Shown: one piece after another, positions 1 through 12,110 of the stretch
Numbering within the stretch: position 1 is the stretch's first letter
Layout: every line of letters begins with the position of its first letter
Assembly (NCBI GenBank): GCA_021234155.1
Contig: JAJEKV010000020.1
Coordinates: 10,594,346 to 10,658,345, forward strand
Origin: Isoetes taiwanensis
Lineage: Eukaryota; Streptophyta; Lycopodiopsida; Isoetales; Isoetaceae
Length of the DNA: 64,000 nucleotides
Direction: 5' to 3'
Notes under the pieces: generated by a model
What the model was told of the DNA's origin: nothing
Database searches by the model: none
What the model saw: only the letters and a program-made list of their open reading frames with translations
Made by a program: the position numbers and the translations under genes

Positions 1-170
1 CCGATTAATGACAGACCTGTTAATGGTCCCACTATTTTGCAACTGGCATTCTGCTCTACACTAATGTCAATGAACTTGTTGTTAGCTCCTCCACGTTGTA
101 AGAGGCCAACGTTTTTATTACGTAATGCCACACCCATCTCCCACTTATTGACTTAGCACAATGTTATGTT

Positions 171-352
171 TTGAGACATATTGAGGGTTGAAACATATTG
201 ACATTACGACTTAACATTTTCACTTATGCTAGCATTAATTGTGTTAGCATAATGTGACTGGGTTGAGACATATTGAGGGTTGAAACATATTGACATTATG
301 ACTTAACATTTGCACTTATGCTAGCATTAATTGTATTATCATAATGACCGAA
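171..352. repeat. Two-copy tandem duplication, 92-bp unit
   Basis: A 92-bp unit beginning TTGAGACATATTGAGGG is repeated at 171-262 and 263-352 with few differences (for example ATTACG versus ATTATG, TTTTCAC versus TTTGCAC). Both copies contain the short palindrome-like ATGCTAGCAT. No coding sense is seen in it. Confidence 0.85.
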
Positions 353-2945
353 GACAATAGAAATCTCTATAAATCTTATATCGAATGCAATGGTCTCATC
401 AAAAATGTCAAATGTGAAATGAATGCCAATTTTGCCCTTGTACAATTATGATTCCAACTATGTTTCATGAGGTGTGCGTTGTTGTCCTATTCAACAATCT
501 TGGGAGGTGTGCCTGAATTCTTCTTGTTGTCCTATTCGACAACCTTCCTTATTTTATTTTATAAAATTTTAAAAAACCAAGCCTAGTTGTGTTTATGTAG
601 CGGCAACCCCTTATATATTAACACAAATCTCACACAATAGTCACTTATAGTCTACCAATTTTTGCAAGCATCGTTCATGGTTCACACAATCTAGGATATA
701 AACTTAAGCATTATAAATCCCAACTTTCTTGAGGTGGTCTCTTCATGTAAAGCTAAACGTAGTCATCACTTGCAGCCAGTACAGATCACATGGGCAAAAT
801 TTGTTATCTTGATTGCATAAAGTACATCAACATTTATTGGAAACAAAAATGCAGAACAACATGAGCCTTAGTGGTGGAAGGCCCTTCAACTCCCCAACAT
901 TTTCATACCCCTTTAAGTAGCCATAGCATCTAAGAGGGTTAACAATTGGGCTAGATCTTAAATTTATCAGGTTTTTCTTATACCATAGCCACCAGAACAC
1001 TTAGCAGATGTTCTTTTTGCATACTTTATATTGCCCGCTGTCCTGCAAGTGACGTTTGCCTTTATTCCCTCTTCTTTTTAGTTTTCTTTTTTTTCTCCCT
1101 TATCAAAATACGTCCATGTCTAACATATTCTCTTGCTAAATTGTGCCATCTGTTTTGGCTTTAAGCATATTTAGTTTGAAATAGAGCATTTGTTTTCCTT
1201 GATCTGGGTTTTACCCAATACTGAACATAAGAATGGTCAGCTTACTTAATCTATTTGCACAATAACCAGCCTAATAACCAACAGTTGTTTTCAGTTATGT
1301 CTCCATCACCCGCTGTTTGAATGATTGCTTGAAGGAGGTAAATCCCACATCCTTTTTTCTTTTTGTTCTAAGATATCGAGAGCGAGAATATATTGGAGCT
1401 TACAACAAATTGAATCATCAATCACACCTAAGCTTTTAGAATATCTCATCAAGCATAAATTTGATAGAGTTGGGGAAAAGCATGAATTTCCAACGACAAG
1501 TAATAGCCCAATCTATGTAAATCAGTAGCATGATATGTGTCTTCCTCGAGAACACGAAGAGAACACGAGCTCGACCAAAAAGGGCTCCTCCATGTTCTAG
1601 TAACCAAACAATTGAATTTGAAAGTCTTTTTCATCTAACAAAGATTTGATGTACAAGGTGCTCCAAATTAACAACATAACATAACGAAATTTAAGTACTA
1701 AAAACTATACCTTCAAGCGAGAGGGTTCTTTGATGCCTATTCATAGCGTTTTGTGCCAAAGCGAGAATCCATGCAAGAACAAAGAGAGGAATAGACACCT
1801 AAGCGGTAATTCCATACAACCTTGGTGTTGCGGATCTTTACCATCCGCTACATACTCTGAGCTTTGAAGCATTTACTCTCGCTTCTCTATTTAAGATGTT
1901 TGTGGACAAATCTGATCAACCTAGCCATGCAAAGAGACAAAATTAAAACACAATATGCCATGTTTAAGACAGGCACATTCACAGTTAATGAGCATGAATT
2001 AAGACGAACATCTTAAAGGATAGAAATTTGACTGTGCTTACCTCACACTCCAGCTTGGCGAAGAGTATTAGATAGATGTTCCTCTGCTTCAATGCGAAAA
2101 AGCAAAAAACCGAGAAATAAATCTATCTCAAGCTCGCTTGAAACATTATAAATTGTCTGTATTGTGCCAAGGAACTGGCTATCGTGAAATTTGGAACCTG
2201 CAAGCATACAAAAAACATTGAGCATACAGAAAAATACAGAAAGAGTGAATAGATGAGAAATGAAAGAAAAAGCACCTCGCGACATTACAGGGGCATGATC
2301 GGTATACTTGGAACCCCTATCACGCTAGCGACATCTAACTCTCAGACGGTTGCGGTCTGCGGATCGAAGATGCAAAGGCGGTTGGTTGCATATGCAATCG
2401 CCCTCTCGACTCAAATGGGGCGTGCCTCCTTGGCCGACCTCTGATTTGCCTTTGCCATGGTTTTGGATGGCTTCAAGCCTACTTCTGTGAAACACTTAGA
2501 TGTAACCAAATTTACTTCAATCGACCCTTTGTGATTCCACCATATCCCTGCCATCCAGCAACGCGAGATTAGCGTGCATGCCTTGCAAGCTTGACATGCT
2601 TTGCGGTGCCCGATTGATCCCCGAGAGCTGCAAACCTGGCCGCCGTCCTGAATTCATCTATCTGATGAGCATCATGGGCATCCATCGACATAAAACCGCT
2701 CGGGGTGCCGCCATAGCCATCATCGAACCGAAGATGAGATGCAAAAATCATACCGAGACCATACCGAAACCATACCGAGAGGAGATAGATGCAAAATCGA
2801 GGCTGTCAGAATTTTAAGGGAAAACATTCCGCCATAGCCAAGCTTGGCCGCAAAAAAAAACCCTAATTAGGTAACGATGCGGATGATGCCACGTGGCTTT
2901 CAGCGAAATCTCGGTAATTACCAATCTAGGAACCATTCAAAACAG
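353..2945. other. AT-rich stretch with no supportable gene
   Basis: Only short ORFs under 90 codons are present and none has recognisable composition or motifs. The part at about 2250-2850 is richer in GC, with scattered CG sites, but I see no protein family on either strand. The 2830-2945 part resembles the 5' terminal zones of the Helitrons that follow. Confidence 0.5.
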
Positions 2946-2973
2946 ACATACACTATAATTTTATAATATAGGA
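2946..2973 (-). mobile_element. Helitron 5' terminus (partial element)
   Basis: Read on the minus strand this ends as TCCTATATTATAAAAT, the same 5' terminus (TC + TTATATTATAA) seen in the three complete elements at 3942, 4933 and 10231. The matching 3' end (hairpin plus CTAG) should lie to the left, but I did not find it. Confidence 0.5.
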
Positions 2974-2977
2974 TATA

Positions 2978-3942
2978 CTAGGAACGATGCCCAGCGTTGC
3001 TGGGCATAAACTGTGTAAATGATACACTATACCAATGAGAGAATAATCCAAAAGTACATCATTGTTACACACGCCACTATTTTCTGTACCCTTTTCCATT
3101 TTCTCTATCTCGTTTTTACCCTTTTCCTTTTCCCCTTTCCTTATTTTTCTTACACCTTTTTTTTTTTCCTTCTTTTCCTTTTTCCTTTGTTCCACACATC
3201 CCCCCACAACCCCTCCTACCCCTTCCTTCCCTTTTCCCTTTCTTTTTTCTTTATGGACTTTTCTTTCTCCTTTCCTCCTTTTCCTCTTCCCTCATGACTT
3301 TTTCCTTCCTCCTTTCCTTTCCTTCCTTTCCTCTTCCCTTCCATTCCATTCCTTTTTCCCCTTTCCATTCCTTTTCCTTTCCTTTTCTCCTTTCTTTTCC
3401 TTTTCTTTTCTCTTTCCTTCTTCCATTCATTCCTTTCTTTCCTTTTCTTTTCCTTCCATTTTCCTTCCTTTTCCTTTCCCTTTCTTTTCTTCTTTGCCTG
3501 TTTTTCCATTCCTATGTTCCTTTCTCCCATCTTTCCAAATTCTTCCATCCCTCCTTCCATTCCCATACCTTTTCCTTTCCCCTTTCCCCCTTTCCATTTC
3601 CTTTTCCCACATTCCTTCTTCCCTTTTTTTCCTTTCCCCCTTTCCCCCTTTTCTATTCCTTTTCTTTTTCCCATGCCATTTACCTTCCTTTTCCAGTTCA
3701 TTGCCCTTTCTTCTTCCTCTTTTTCCATGCCCTTTTTATCTTTCCTTTTCTCCTCCTTTTTTTTTCCTTTTACTGTTGCTTTCTCCCCTTTCCTTTCCTT
3801 TTCCTTAAGAGATCAAATCATGATGAATCCGCGGTGGTGGAAGGTCATTAAATAAATCTTGCCTTCAAATTCAATGAGATGATCTTAGCCATTCAAATTA
3901 GGGCTTGATCCATTCAATCTGATATAACATTATAATATAAGA
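2978..3942 (-). mobile_element. Non-autonomous Helitron A, pyrimidine-tract bearing
   Basis: On the minus strand the element starts TCTTATATTATAATG at 3942 and ends with a perfect hairpin (GCCCAGC-AAC-GCTGGGC, 2989-3005), a short spacer and CTAG at 2978-2981 followed by T, as expected for Helitrons inserted between A and T. Almost the whole body (about 3080-3810) is a C/T-only tract on the + strand. No Rep/helicase is encoded, so it would need an autonomous partner. Long ORFs reported across this tract are low-complexity artefacts. Confidence 0.75.
3080..3812. repeat. Polypyrimidine tract (TTCC/TTTCC-rich)
   Basis: About 730 bp consists nearly only of C and T on the + strand, built of irregular TTTCC, TTCC and CCATTCC words. 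Such mirror-like homopurine/homopyrimidine DNA can form triplexes. It is the body of Helitron A. Confidence 0.9.
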
Positions 3943-4933
3943 CTAAGGATACTTGACATTCTTTGGGCATAATTGAAAATCTATTGATATATTGTAACAA
4001 TAAGAGAATAACCAAAAGAGCTCCACTATTAAAACATTCGGCGTCATTTCTAGATCCCTTATGCCATTTGCTCTATCTTGCTTTTATCCTTTTTCTTTTA
4101 CCTACACACTTCCATTTTTTTTTTAACCTTTTCTCTGTTTTCTTACATGCTTTCTTTTCTTCTTTTTCCCCTTTTTTTTCCCCCCCTTTTTTTCCTTCCC
4201 TATTCCTTTCCTTCCTATTTCCTTTCCTTTCCATTTCCTCTTTTCTCGACCCCTTCTTTTTTTCCCTTTCCTCTTCCTTTCCTTTCCATTTCCCTTTTCC
4301 ATGCCCTTTTCTCCATTTTTTCCCTTTTTCTTTCCTCTTTTCCTCTTTCTAAAGACCTTTTCTTGTCCTTTTCCTTTCCTTCCATTCTTTCCTTCCTTCC
4401 TTCCTTCCTTCCATTCCTTCCTTCTTCGTTCCTTTTCCATCCTTCCTTTCCATTCCATTCCTTCCTTTCTTTTTCCATCCTTTCCTTTTCCATTCCTTCC
4501 AAATCTGAACCTTCCATTCCTTCTTCTTTTAATTCCTTCCGACCATTTGCCTTCCTTCTTTTCATTTTCCATTTGCTTCCACCATCCTTTCCATTCCCCA
4601 CCTTCTTTCCCCTCTTTCCCTTTCTTTTTCCTGATTTTGTCTTTCTATTTGGTTATTTTTTTATTTTTTATTCCCCTTTTCCTTTTCTCCCTTTCCTTTG
4701 TCCTTTTCCCCCTCCCTTTTCCTTTTTCTTCATTTTCCTCTCTTTTCCCTTTTCCTTTCCCCCTTTTATCTTCTTCGCGGCCGGATTGAGTGAATCTATT
4801 GAAGCAACAATCAAGATGAAATTTTGGTTGAAGCCCGCGACATGTCATCTTCACCGTCGGTTCGATCAAATCCTCAACCATTCGATCTAGGGTCTTTATG
4901 GAAGACACACACTATATTTTTATAATATAAAGA
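3943..4933 (-). mobile_element. Non-autonomous Helitron B, abutting Helitron A
   Basis: The right edge on the minus strand reads TCTTTATATTATAA (4933), the family 5' end, followed outside by T. The left edge at 3943 aligns with Helitron A over the first 70 bp (shared TGGGCATAA and AGAGAATAA), but the terminal hairpin has decayed and the terminal CTAG reads TTAG. Its 3' end touches the 5' TC of Helitron A directly, a head-to-tail arrangement. The body (about 4080-4770) is again a polypyrimidine tract, so A and B are the same family. Confidence 0.65.
4080..4772. repeat. Second polypyrimidine tract
   Basis: About 690 bp of C/T-rich DNA with local (TTCC)n runs near 4380-4425. It matches the tract at 3080-3812 in composition but not base by base. 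Confidence 0.9.
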
Positions 4934-5029
4934 TGAGTATAATCTCTGTTGCACTTTAAATGTTTTGTTGATGTATTCTTGCCCCACAACTATACCAACA
5001 AACGTAAACAATGCAAGAGAACAGAAAAC

Positions 5030-7257
5030 TAACCATATAGCCATGAATCACTTGTGTATGCGATTTAGAGGCTGGGCTCGGGAACGACAACGCCAAGACC
5101 TTAGGGAAGAACAGACTCGCCCGCACCACCTCCAAAAGAAGGAACCTATTCAAGAAATGGAACCCATGACACCGAGGGAGGAGATATCCCGTGATGAGGA
5201 CGGACCTTGAGCGGATAAAGGCCTTGCTCTGCTACAAGCAGCAGAAGCGTGTTCGGTGGCAATGCTCCACCTCCACAAGCATCAGCTCTAAAACAGAAGG
5301 GACAAAAGAGGAGCGGAGAAGGAGATCCTCCAGCCTGATCTTCCCGACTCAAGCTCGATCCGACCAGACTCGAGGAAGACCCGAAGAGCAAACCTGTGAC
5401 CAAACAGATGCAAGGCAAAAGGAACCCTACGATGCAAGGCAGAGGGACACTATAGAAGGATCTACAAAGGGACACAGGGCCTCGACTACCGTAAGAAGGT
5501 AGATTCCACACCTGGCAATGTATGGAAGGCCTGGAACTCGGAACAGTTCTGGGGAGAACAGGTCAGGATTAGAAGCAGAGGCATGGCTGGACGAAATGAG
5601 TGAGTAATGAACGCTTTTATGGCATGAAGGATAAAGACAAAAGGTAGAGGGCAACAAACAACTTGAAGGAGCCGCGACGGATTTGGTGGAAGGGTTATGC
5701 AAAGGCACATGGCTTAAGCAGGATGCTTGTAAGTTCGGAAGTTTGCTAAAGCCTTCAAGCGCCATTACGATCTAAGGGAACATAAGTCCGCATGATGCGG
5801 CAGGTTCTATAGGCTCCAACGAGGGAAACAAATCAGTCGAGAAATATCTGAGGAGGAATTCATGAGGCTAAAGGCTATATGTGCCAAAGTTGGGAGAGAA
5901 GCATCTGATGAAAAGCTATATTGAGGGGCCCTAATGAGGAGATCCGCAAGCTTGTGAGAGCAATAAACCCTAGGACATTATCGAAGCGAGTCAAGGCTAA
6001 GCTGCGGGGGGGGACCGACCGAGAATAGCCGGCGAAGCAGCGGTATTTCGGGGATAAAGGCAAGGCGACAGGAAGCTATAGCCCTAGGGCAGCCAGTCGA
6101 GTCCAAATAGAGCCCCATATGGTGGCAACGGGGAAACGGCGGAGAAGAAGCGGTGTCCTTCAAGGACAAGCGGGAGGGGTCAAACTACTCCAAAGCGGTC
6201 ACGATCCTTTTGCGGCGTGCCCAGGAAAGAGAGAGGAGTGCATAGAAAAGCGGCTTTGCCGGGTGCTTCCACGGCCGAACCCGGGGACGTGCCGCCCCTA
6301 CGTCATGAGTGCGGCACTAGCGGAGTTGGGAGATTGGGACATCTGTCGGCGGCGGCGGCAGGAAGGCAGCGACTACATTCAGTGGTGAGTGTCATATCTT
6401 TGCCGCAATAGATGCGAGCAAGCAGAGCCAAGACAAAGTAATTTCCACGGTAGGGAAGGCCAAGACCAAGTCCTTCATAGTCTTGATAGACTTCGGGAAG
6501 TAGCCATAACTTTGCATCCCCCGAATGGTTCAAATGTTGAAGTTAAAAACCACTAAAGTCAAAGCCAAAACCCGTTGTCTTAGCAAGTGGAGCAATAAAG
6601 CGGGCGGCGAGCAAGAGAATCAACCGACATCGACTTGCCAGGGATTAATATCGGATGGGGCGAAGTAATGGGCATTGGCAAGTATGACTTGATCATAGGT
6701 ATGGAGTATCTTGACCAGCGAGGGCCATCATCGATTGGGAAGCGGAAGGTGACCTTCCCCAACACGGCGGCAAGATCATGAATCCGCGAGGTAAAGAAGT
6801 TGTTTCCATCATGCAATGCATGTCTTCTAGCGGTATTTCAAGTGCATCAAGAAGCGGCGGTGGCATACATCTTCAAGCTTGAGATGAGTGGCCGGAATCG
6901 GAAGGAAGCAAAAGACAAGGTGCTTCGACAAGTTGCGAAGCAAATAGCTAAAGGCGATCCGAGTTCCATGATCTCTTTCTAGATGAGATCAAGCGACTTC
7001 CTCCTTATAGGGGAGTCGAGTCTTGCGAGATAGCACTTTCGAGGCAGAACAAAGCCAGCAAACAAGGCTCCATATAGAATGACAATGCAGGAGTTGGCCG
7101 AGACTAAAGCGATTCGCGGGGAGGCACTTTCGACCTAGGTTTTATTAGACCCTAGTGTCTACGCCATTTGGAGGCTTTTCTCTTTGTAAAGAAGGATGGC
7201 AGTTTAAGGATGTGCATAGACTATAGGCAGCTGAACAAGCATACCATTAAGAACAAA
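5030..7257 (+). pseudogene. Decayed Ty3 gag-pol (gag, protease, start of RT)
   Basis: Translations in shifting + frames match the nested chromovirus polyprotein of this window. The gag core is near 5480-5600 (YRKKVD, NVWKAW, then EAEAWLDEMSE), later gag at 5800-5990 (EEFMRLKAICAK, EEIRKLVRAINPR), the protease at about 6480-6530 (disrupted LIDTGS, intact IGKYDLIIGMEYL at 6675) and the start of RT at 7180-7255 ([19 protein letters not shown]). The sequence stops inside RT exactly at the Helitron terminus at 7258. Many frame breaks fall at CTG/CG-like positions, for example the protease active-site codon region, so some may be sequencing error. No LTR is attached. Confidence 0.75.
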
Positions 7258-10231
7258 CTAGTAATGGTGCCCAGCGTTGCTGGTATAAGTTGGAAAACCA
7301 TAATTTATAGCCCAACAATGCTTCCAACCCTACTTATCTTCTAAGAATTTTTCTTCAACTGTTTTTTTAAAGCTAAACAATTAGTATTTCTCAAAGGATG
7401 GAACTAATCAATCTTCATTTGGCATGGCCATTATAGAAAGATTGGTTTATTCATGTTTGGTTATTTAGTGCCCCCTCAATATGAGACAATTTTAAAGCAT
7501 AGCACTATTGGTTATTTAGTGCCCCAAGTGGACAAAGTTTGCTACCCTTAATATGAAACAATTTTAGAGCGTAACACTATAATTTTAAACTTGTGTGTAG
7601 ATCTTATTAAGGTTTGTGAAGAGGGAAGCATGATTGGAAAAACGAAGGGGGGATTATTCTTCTTGAAATCAAAGATCCCATAAACAAATGAATTATATGT
7701 TTTAACTGGTTTAAAGATGTTTTTATTCTCTTATTGTCTATTTTCTTATTGTCAAACGCACATCTTTGAAACACCAAAGGCGGTTGGTAAGCATATACTT
7801 TTTTTATTTCATTAGATAATTTTTGATGTTATCTCTTTGCCGCTTTAAGCATTATTGATGTTATCTCTTTAAGCATTATTGATGTTATCTCTTTACCGCT
7901 ATTTTTTTGATATATTTTTTAGAAGATTCAAGTCTTGGATGCATTTTTCCAGTATCTTATTCACGAACATTTGTCCATATCATCCATAGTAAATGCATAA
8001 CAATTTTAGAGAACCCCCGTGTCAAAATTATAATACCTCCAAATTGGGTAACAAATCCGAACTTAAATGTTGCATTTGTGCGTCATATATCTAAAGATAA
8101 ACTACATTCGGATAATAGTAGATGTGCAAGAACTACTGAAAAGCATTCACCAAAATGAATGCCTTCCTATGAAGCATGTTACAACACATTGAGTACAATT
8201 GCATAAATCATTTGTTGGATAAAGGGGTGTATCTTGAGAAATATAATAGTAGATGTCCGTAAGCTATTGAAAAACAGGAACACTTTCGGAACATGATATG
8301 TTATATTCAAAAATGAATGAATTTTTATGATAATGGATATGAACAATACATTGTCATACATCCTTTAAGATTTATGATGGCTATATAAAAACCTCATAGT
8401 AACAGAAAAGATTTTCTTCACATAAAGCTGTACACACTGTAACATCAAATGATTTTGAAAGATGCGCACAGTGAGGAATCGCACAACCAATCGCTCTAAG
8501 TTGATGGAGAGGTCTCAAACTTCAATCTGCAATCTACAATGGCAAGGGATACCACGGTCAATGTAAGATTGGATTATCATCGATCATGAACATATGAATC
8601 TTCAAACGCAAATATTTGGAAAGGAATTCCTTCGACTACTTTTGCAAACTACTTTCTTTCACGGTCATCTTCCCCACATCATGAGCAATGGAAATCTTGA
8701 GTGGCGCATGGGCTATAACTCCATGGAGACTCCGAAGCATAAATAACATCCTAAAGAATTTTGTTCATAATCGTTGAAATTTTCAGCACCATGAGGAAAG
8801 ATAGAATCTGAAGCGGATGTCCGTTGAAGCACGAAATCATAAGGTACCACTATTTATGATGCAACCAAGAGAAATTTCTAGCACCTCAGAACTTAATTAA
8901 ATGAGAAAAAAAATATTCCACACCTCTCTTTAAAGCTTGAAGAAGACTCCATAACCAACCTAACAGTTCACATCATGTGTTGAGCGGTCGCGAGAACTTA
9001 CTACGAACAAGCTACCGAGGCCATGTTGATCAAGATTGATGGTATCTTAAGGAGCTATCGTCTCTAACGATGCGGGGTCTTTTAACAATACTCAAAGACT
9101 TATCAAGAAGTTCCCATAAAATTTCAAAGATGGGAAACCCCTCGTGGATTTAAATATCTTGCTTCAAAAGATCAAATTAAGACGCAAGATACATACATGG
9201 CTACACCGCTCCAAATGGCTGCAGAATGAACTCAAACATGAATCCCTAAGTTTTAAACATGAACCCCAATCATCAAGCGACAAATAATATTACGTGAAGT
9301 CGCAAGAATTCGACTTGCAAAGCCAAAAATCTTATAAATTTCTATACTAACTCGATTGAGCCATTTGATCTAGCCGGTTTTCAACCTATTCATTCTCGTT
9401 TTGCATTTTTCAAAATCGGTTGGTTCACCGGGGATAATGTATCCAAGTCTCGATTCTCGAGTCCAGAAATGGGCTTTAAAGGCTGCGGTTTAGCATGCGG
9501 GACATTAATGCATTGGGTCTTCACCATATCTGCCTTTCTTACGATATCCTTGCATACCACGTATAGTGTTCCTAAATCGAATGATTATCTGACCTGCTAT
9601 GGCTTAAGAGAAGAGTGTTGCAGATCTTTCTAAGATTTCCCCATAGCTCACCATAGGATGCCATAGCCGAGCTCTATAGATTGTAGCTAATATGCTCACC
9701 GACAAAAGGTAGGTCTGGAGAGAAAGTATGGAGGGAGGCGATATCTTAAAACCTCGTTGTACGCCTATGGCCTCCAAAGCTCGAACAAAACTCCAACCGC
9801 TCCAACATCCTTAAGCTTAGCCTCCAGTAGAGCAATGAGGCGACAACCACGACTACGAGAGGTAACACAGCTAAATTACCAAGAAGAGTGCCGATTCCCC
9901 TTCCTCGCTGGTCATTTAGGTCCAATATACCTAATCACGATATGGAAAAGAACCACCGGGTGGAGTTTAGCCACTACTCCTAGGGAAGTAGTAGCAAGCG
10001 CTTCCCCACCGGTAGTCACCATGGCCGCTGATGCTTTCAGTATGGCCGAACCGAGGCGGATAAAAAGGAACCCACTCAACTCCGACGGATAGGGTTTGTA
10101 AGTGAAGAAGGACTCAACTTCACCGGATAGGGTTAGGGTTTTTCTGAATGATCACGAATCGCCTATTCAAAGAGTTAATGTGGGCCGCCCGATCTAGGGT
10201 GCGGTCCATTACACAACATTATAATATAAGA
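7258..10231 (-). mobile_element. Helitron D, about 3 kb
   Basis: On the minus strand it begins TCTTATATTATAATGTTG at 10231 (T follows outside on the + strand) and ends at 7258 with a hairpin (CCAGC-AA-CGCTGG region, 7267-7284), spacer and CTAG followed by T. The terminus is clearly the same family as Helitron A (shared GCCCAGCGTTGCTGG). The body is AT-rich with no convincing Rep/helicase and no recognisable captured gene; a 111-codon + ORF at 9757-10092 has no family signature. Its two flanks are not contiguous in any other copy of those sequences, so a rearrangement or assembly join cannot be excluded. Confidence 0.65.
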
Positions 10232-10508
10232 TACTAACTTGTGTTTCTTTCCTATTTTTAGCCAACCTAGCATGTTTATTTATAAAAAATTAACTTATTT
10301 GACTCTGAATTTATCCCGTTTTGTTACACCGCTAAAGGGGCTTTCGAGCCCCCCGGCGGCGGTTTGGCTTACGGTGTGACCGAATTTTGACTTTTTGGCG
10401 CCGTTGACTTTATTAACTCCGATATTTATTAATTTTTAAAAGTAGTACAACCTCTATATAACACCCTGGAGTCAAAATTTACAAAATTTTTAGACAGTTA
10501 TATGCTAT

Positions 10509-11572
10509 TTAAAACTTTGCCCCTCTAATTCTTCTTGCCAAATGAATATCTTTAGGCATTACGGTAACCCTCTTGGCATGAATAGCACAGAGGTTACCTT
10601 CTTCAAATAATTGAACTAGCGCCTCAAAAAGCTTCTTGCAAAGCACCTTAACCATGAAAGGTGTAACCGATAACTGCCTTGAATTCCTGCAACATCTCCC
10701 TTAGCAAATCGCCAAGGGTGCCTTATGTTATAAGGAGATTTGTGCACCGTTGAAAGTGCCGAATCCCCTAAACGCACCGAGCGCCAGTTTGGGTTTGGGC
10801 CGGTGTTTCCTCTTGGGATCTCTCGGGTGTGTGGTGGGGTGGCTTCGCTGATTTTTCTTGGGTGCCCCTTCAATCGTCCTTGAAAATTTCGTTTGCGTAC
10901 CATTCGTTGTATAGGTACCATCTACAAAGTAAATTTTATATCTTGTACTTCTTTCTTTTTTTCAAATTGGGCCATGACTTAATTTGAACGCCTTTTTCGC
11001 CCCGCTTTTGTTTCTTTTTTGCTCTTTTGTGCCTTGGGCCATGTTGGGTATGGTGGTGGGGCATTAGGGGTCCGGGGGTTCGGCCTCTCCTCATCTTCGA
11101 CCACGGGGGTCTTCCTCCTCTTCTTCTTCGGCCCTCCTCCTCTTGTTCCTCTATTGGTTCTTCATCCCTAGGGGTTCTTGGATATTAATTGTCCCCCTAG
11201 GCCTATCCCCGCCTCCTCTTTCGTCCCTCTCTCTTGCCTTCTCAATTCCTCCTCCCTTTCTTTTCTCTTTCTTTCCCTTCTTCTAGAGGCCCATTCGGAT
11301 ACTTTTTCCTTGCCTTTCTTGCTTATGGGTCTCATACCTTTTTTAGCATTTGCTTCCCACTGTTGTGGGTCTAGTGATTGCTTCTTCTTGCCCGTTCTTC
11401 TTCTTCCTCCCTGTTCTTCACTTTGATTCTTCCTCTTCTTCCTCACTTGTTTAGTTCTCCTCTTCTTCAACTACTTCCTCTTCTCGAGGGGTGGGTGGGC
11501 GTTCTTTTGGCTGCTAAGTGAATTTTACGCATAGGGGCCACAAACTCTGGCAGTGGATTTGGTTCTGGCCAT
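10509..11572 (-). pseudogene. Disrupted copy of the retrotransposon H3-like ORF
   Basis: This is the duplicate of the ORF at 58831-59904. The start (ATG at 11572) and stop (10509-10511) are both preserved, and the middle basic region is readable in one frame ([18 protein letters not shown] at about 11330-11270), but indels break the reading frame several times, including in the histone-fold part at 10520-10800. Almost every difference from the intact copy falls at a CG, CTG or CAG site, so the frame breaks may be base-calling artefacts rather than true pseudogenisation. Confidence 0.8.
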
Positions 11573-12096
11573 GTTTTTTATCTCAGAAAACGGACGTTGA
11601 TTGGCTATAGAACTGCTTACTAAGAAAAAGGAACTTAAGAGGTTTTTTTAGGGTTCTTTTTCTTAATCTGAGTTTAAAAAGTAGTTAGTGGGGGATCATG
11701 GGGGAATATTCCTTTTTTCATTATGGTGGAATTTATTGAGCCCCCTTTCATTAATATCCCTCCCTAAATTTAATTTTTCGCATTTTCTTGGTTGGAAAAT
11801 TATGAACCTTCACCATTTTTCACTGGGATCTCAGAATTTAAAAATTCTTTGACCCTTTTTAGGTGGAATTTGATGTAGATGCATAATTTTCTCCCCAATC
11901 TTACTAGAATGTTCATTCGACTACATCTCTATTAGAATTTAATTTGACTCTAGGACCCTCCTATTGGGGAAAAAAAATTTCTCCCCACTTTTACTTAAGT
12001 CCAAGGTTGGAATTTTTCATTTCCTACCTTTTTCTAGGTCAATTAGTCTACTAAAAAAGGGATATGGTCACAAGTAGTTCTTGGTCAACCAAAACA
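11573..12096. other. Retrotransposon leader between H3-like ORF and primer site (duplicate)
   Basis: This is about 520 bp of AT-rich sequence nearly identical to 59905-60426. It contains no ORF of note. By position it is the untranslated leader of the element. Confidence 0.7.
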
Positions 12097-12110
12097 TGGC
12101 TCGATACCAT
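12097..12110 (-). other. Primer binding site (duplicate, one base altered)
   Basis: On the minus strand it reads TGGTATCGAGCC where the intact copy at 60427-60440 reads TGGTATCAGAGCC, the complement of the initiator-Met tRNA 3' end. The change sits at a CTG site on the + strand. Confidence 0.7.

Noticed and set aside
3062-4890. Long ORFs of 113-270 codons on both strands in the CT tracts
   Set aside because: Pure Phe/Ser/Pro/Leu or Lys/Glu/Gly/Arg strings, which any C/T-only DNA yields in all frames; the tracts are Helitron bodies.
5866-6400. GC-rich ORFs at 5875-6411 as independent genes
   Set aside because: They overlap decayed gag-pol translations in other frames and show no own domain.
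9757-10092. 111-codon + ORF as a gene captured by Helitron D
   Set aside because: No motif, no splice structure, composition like its surroundings.
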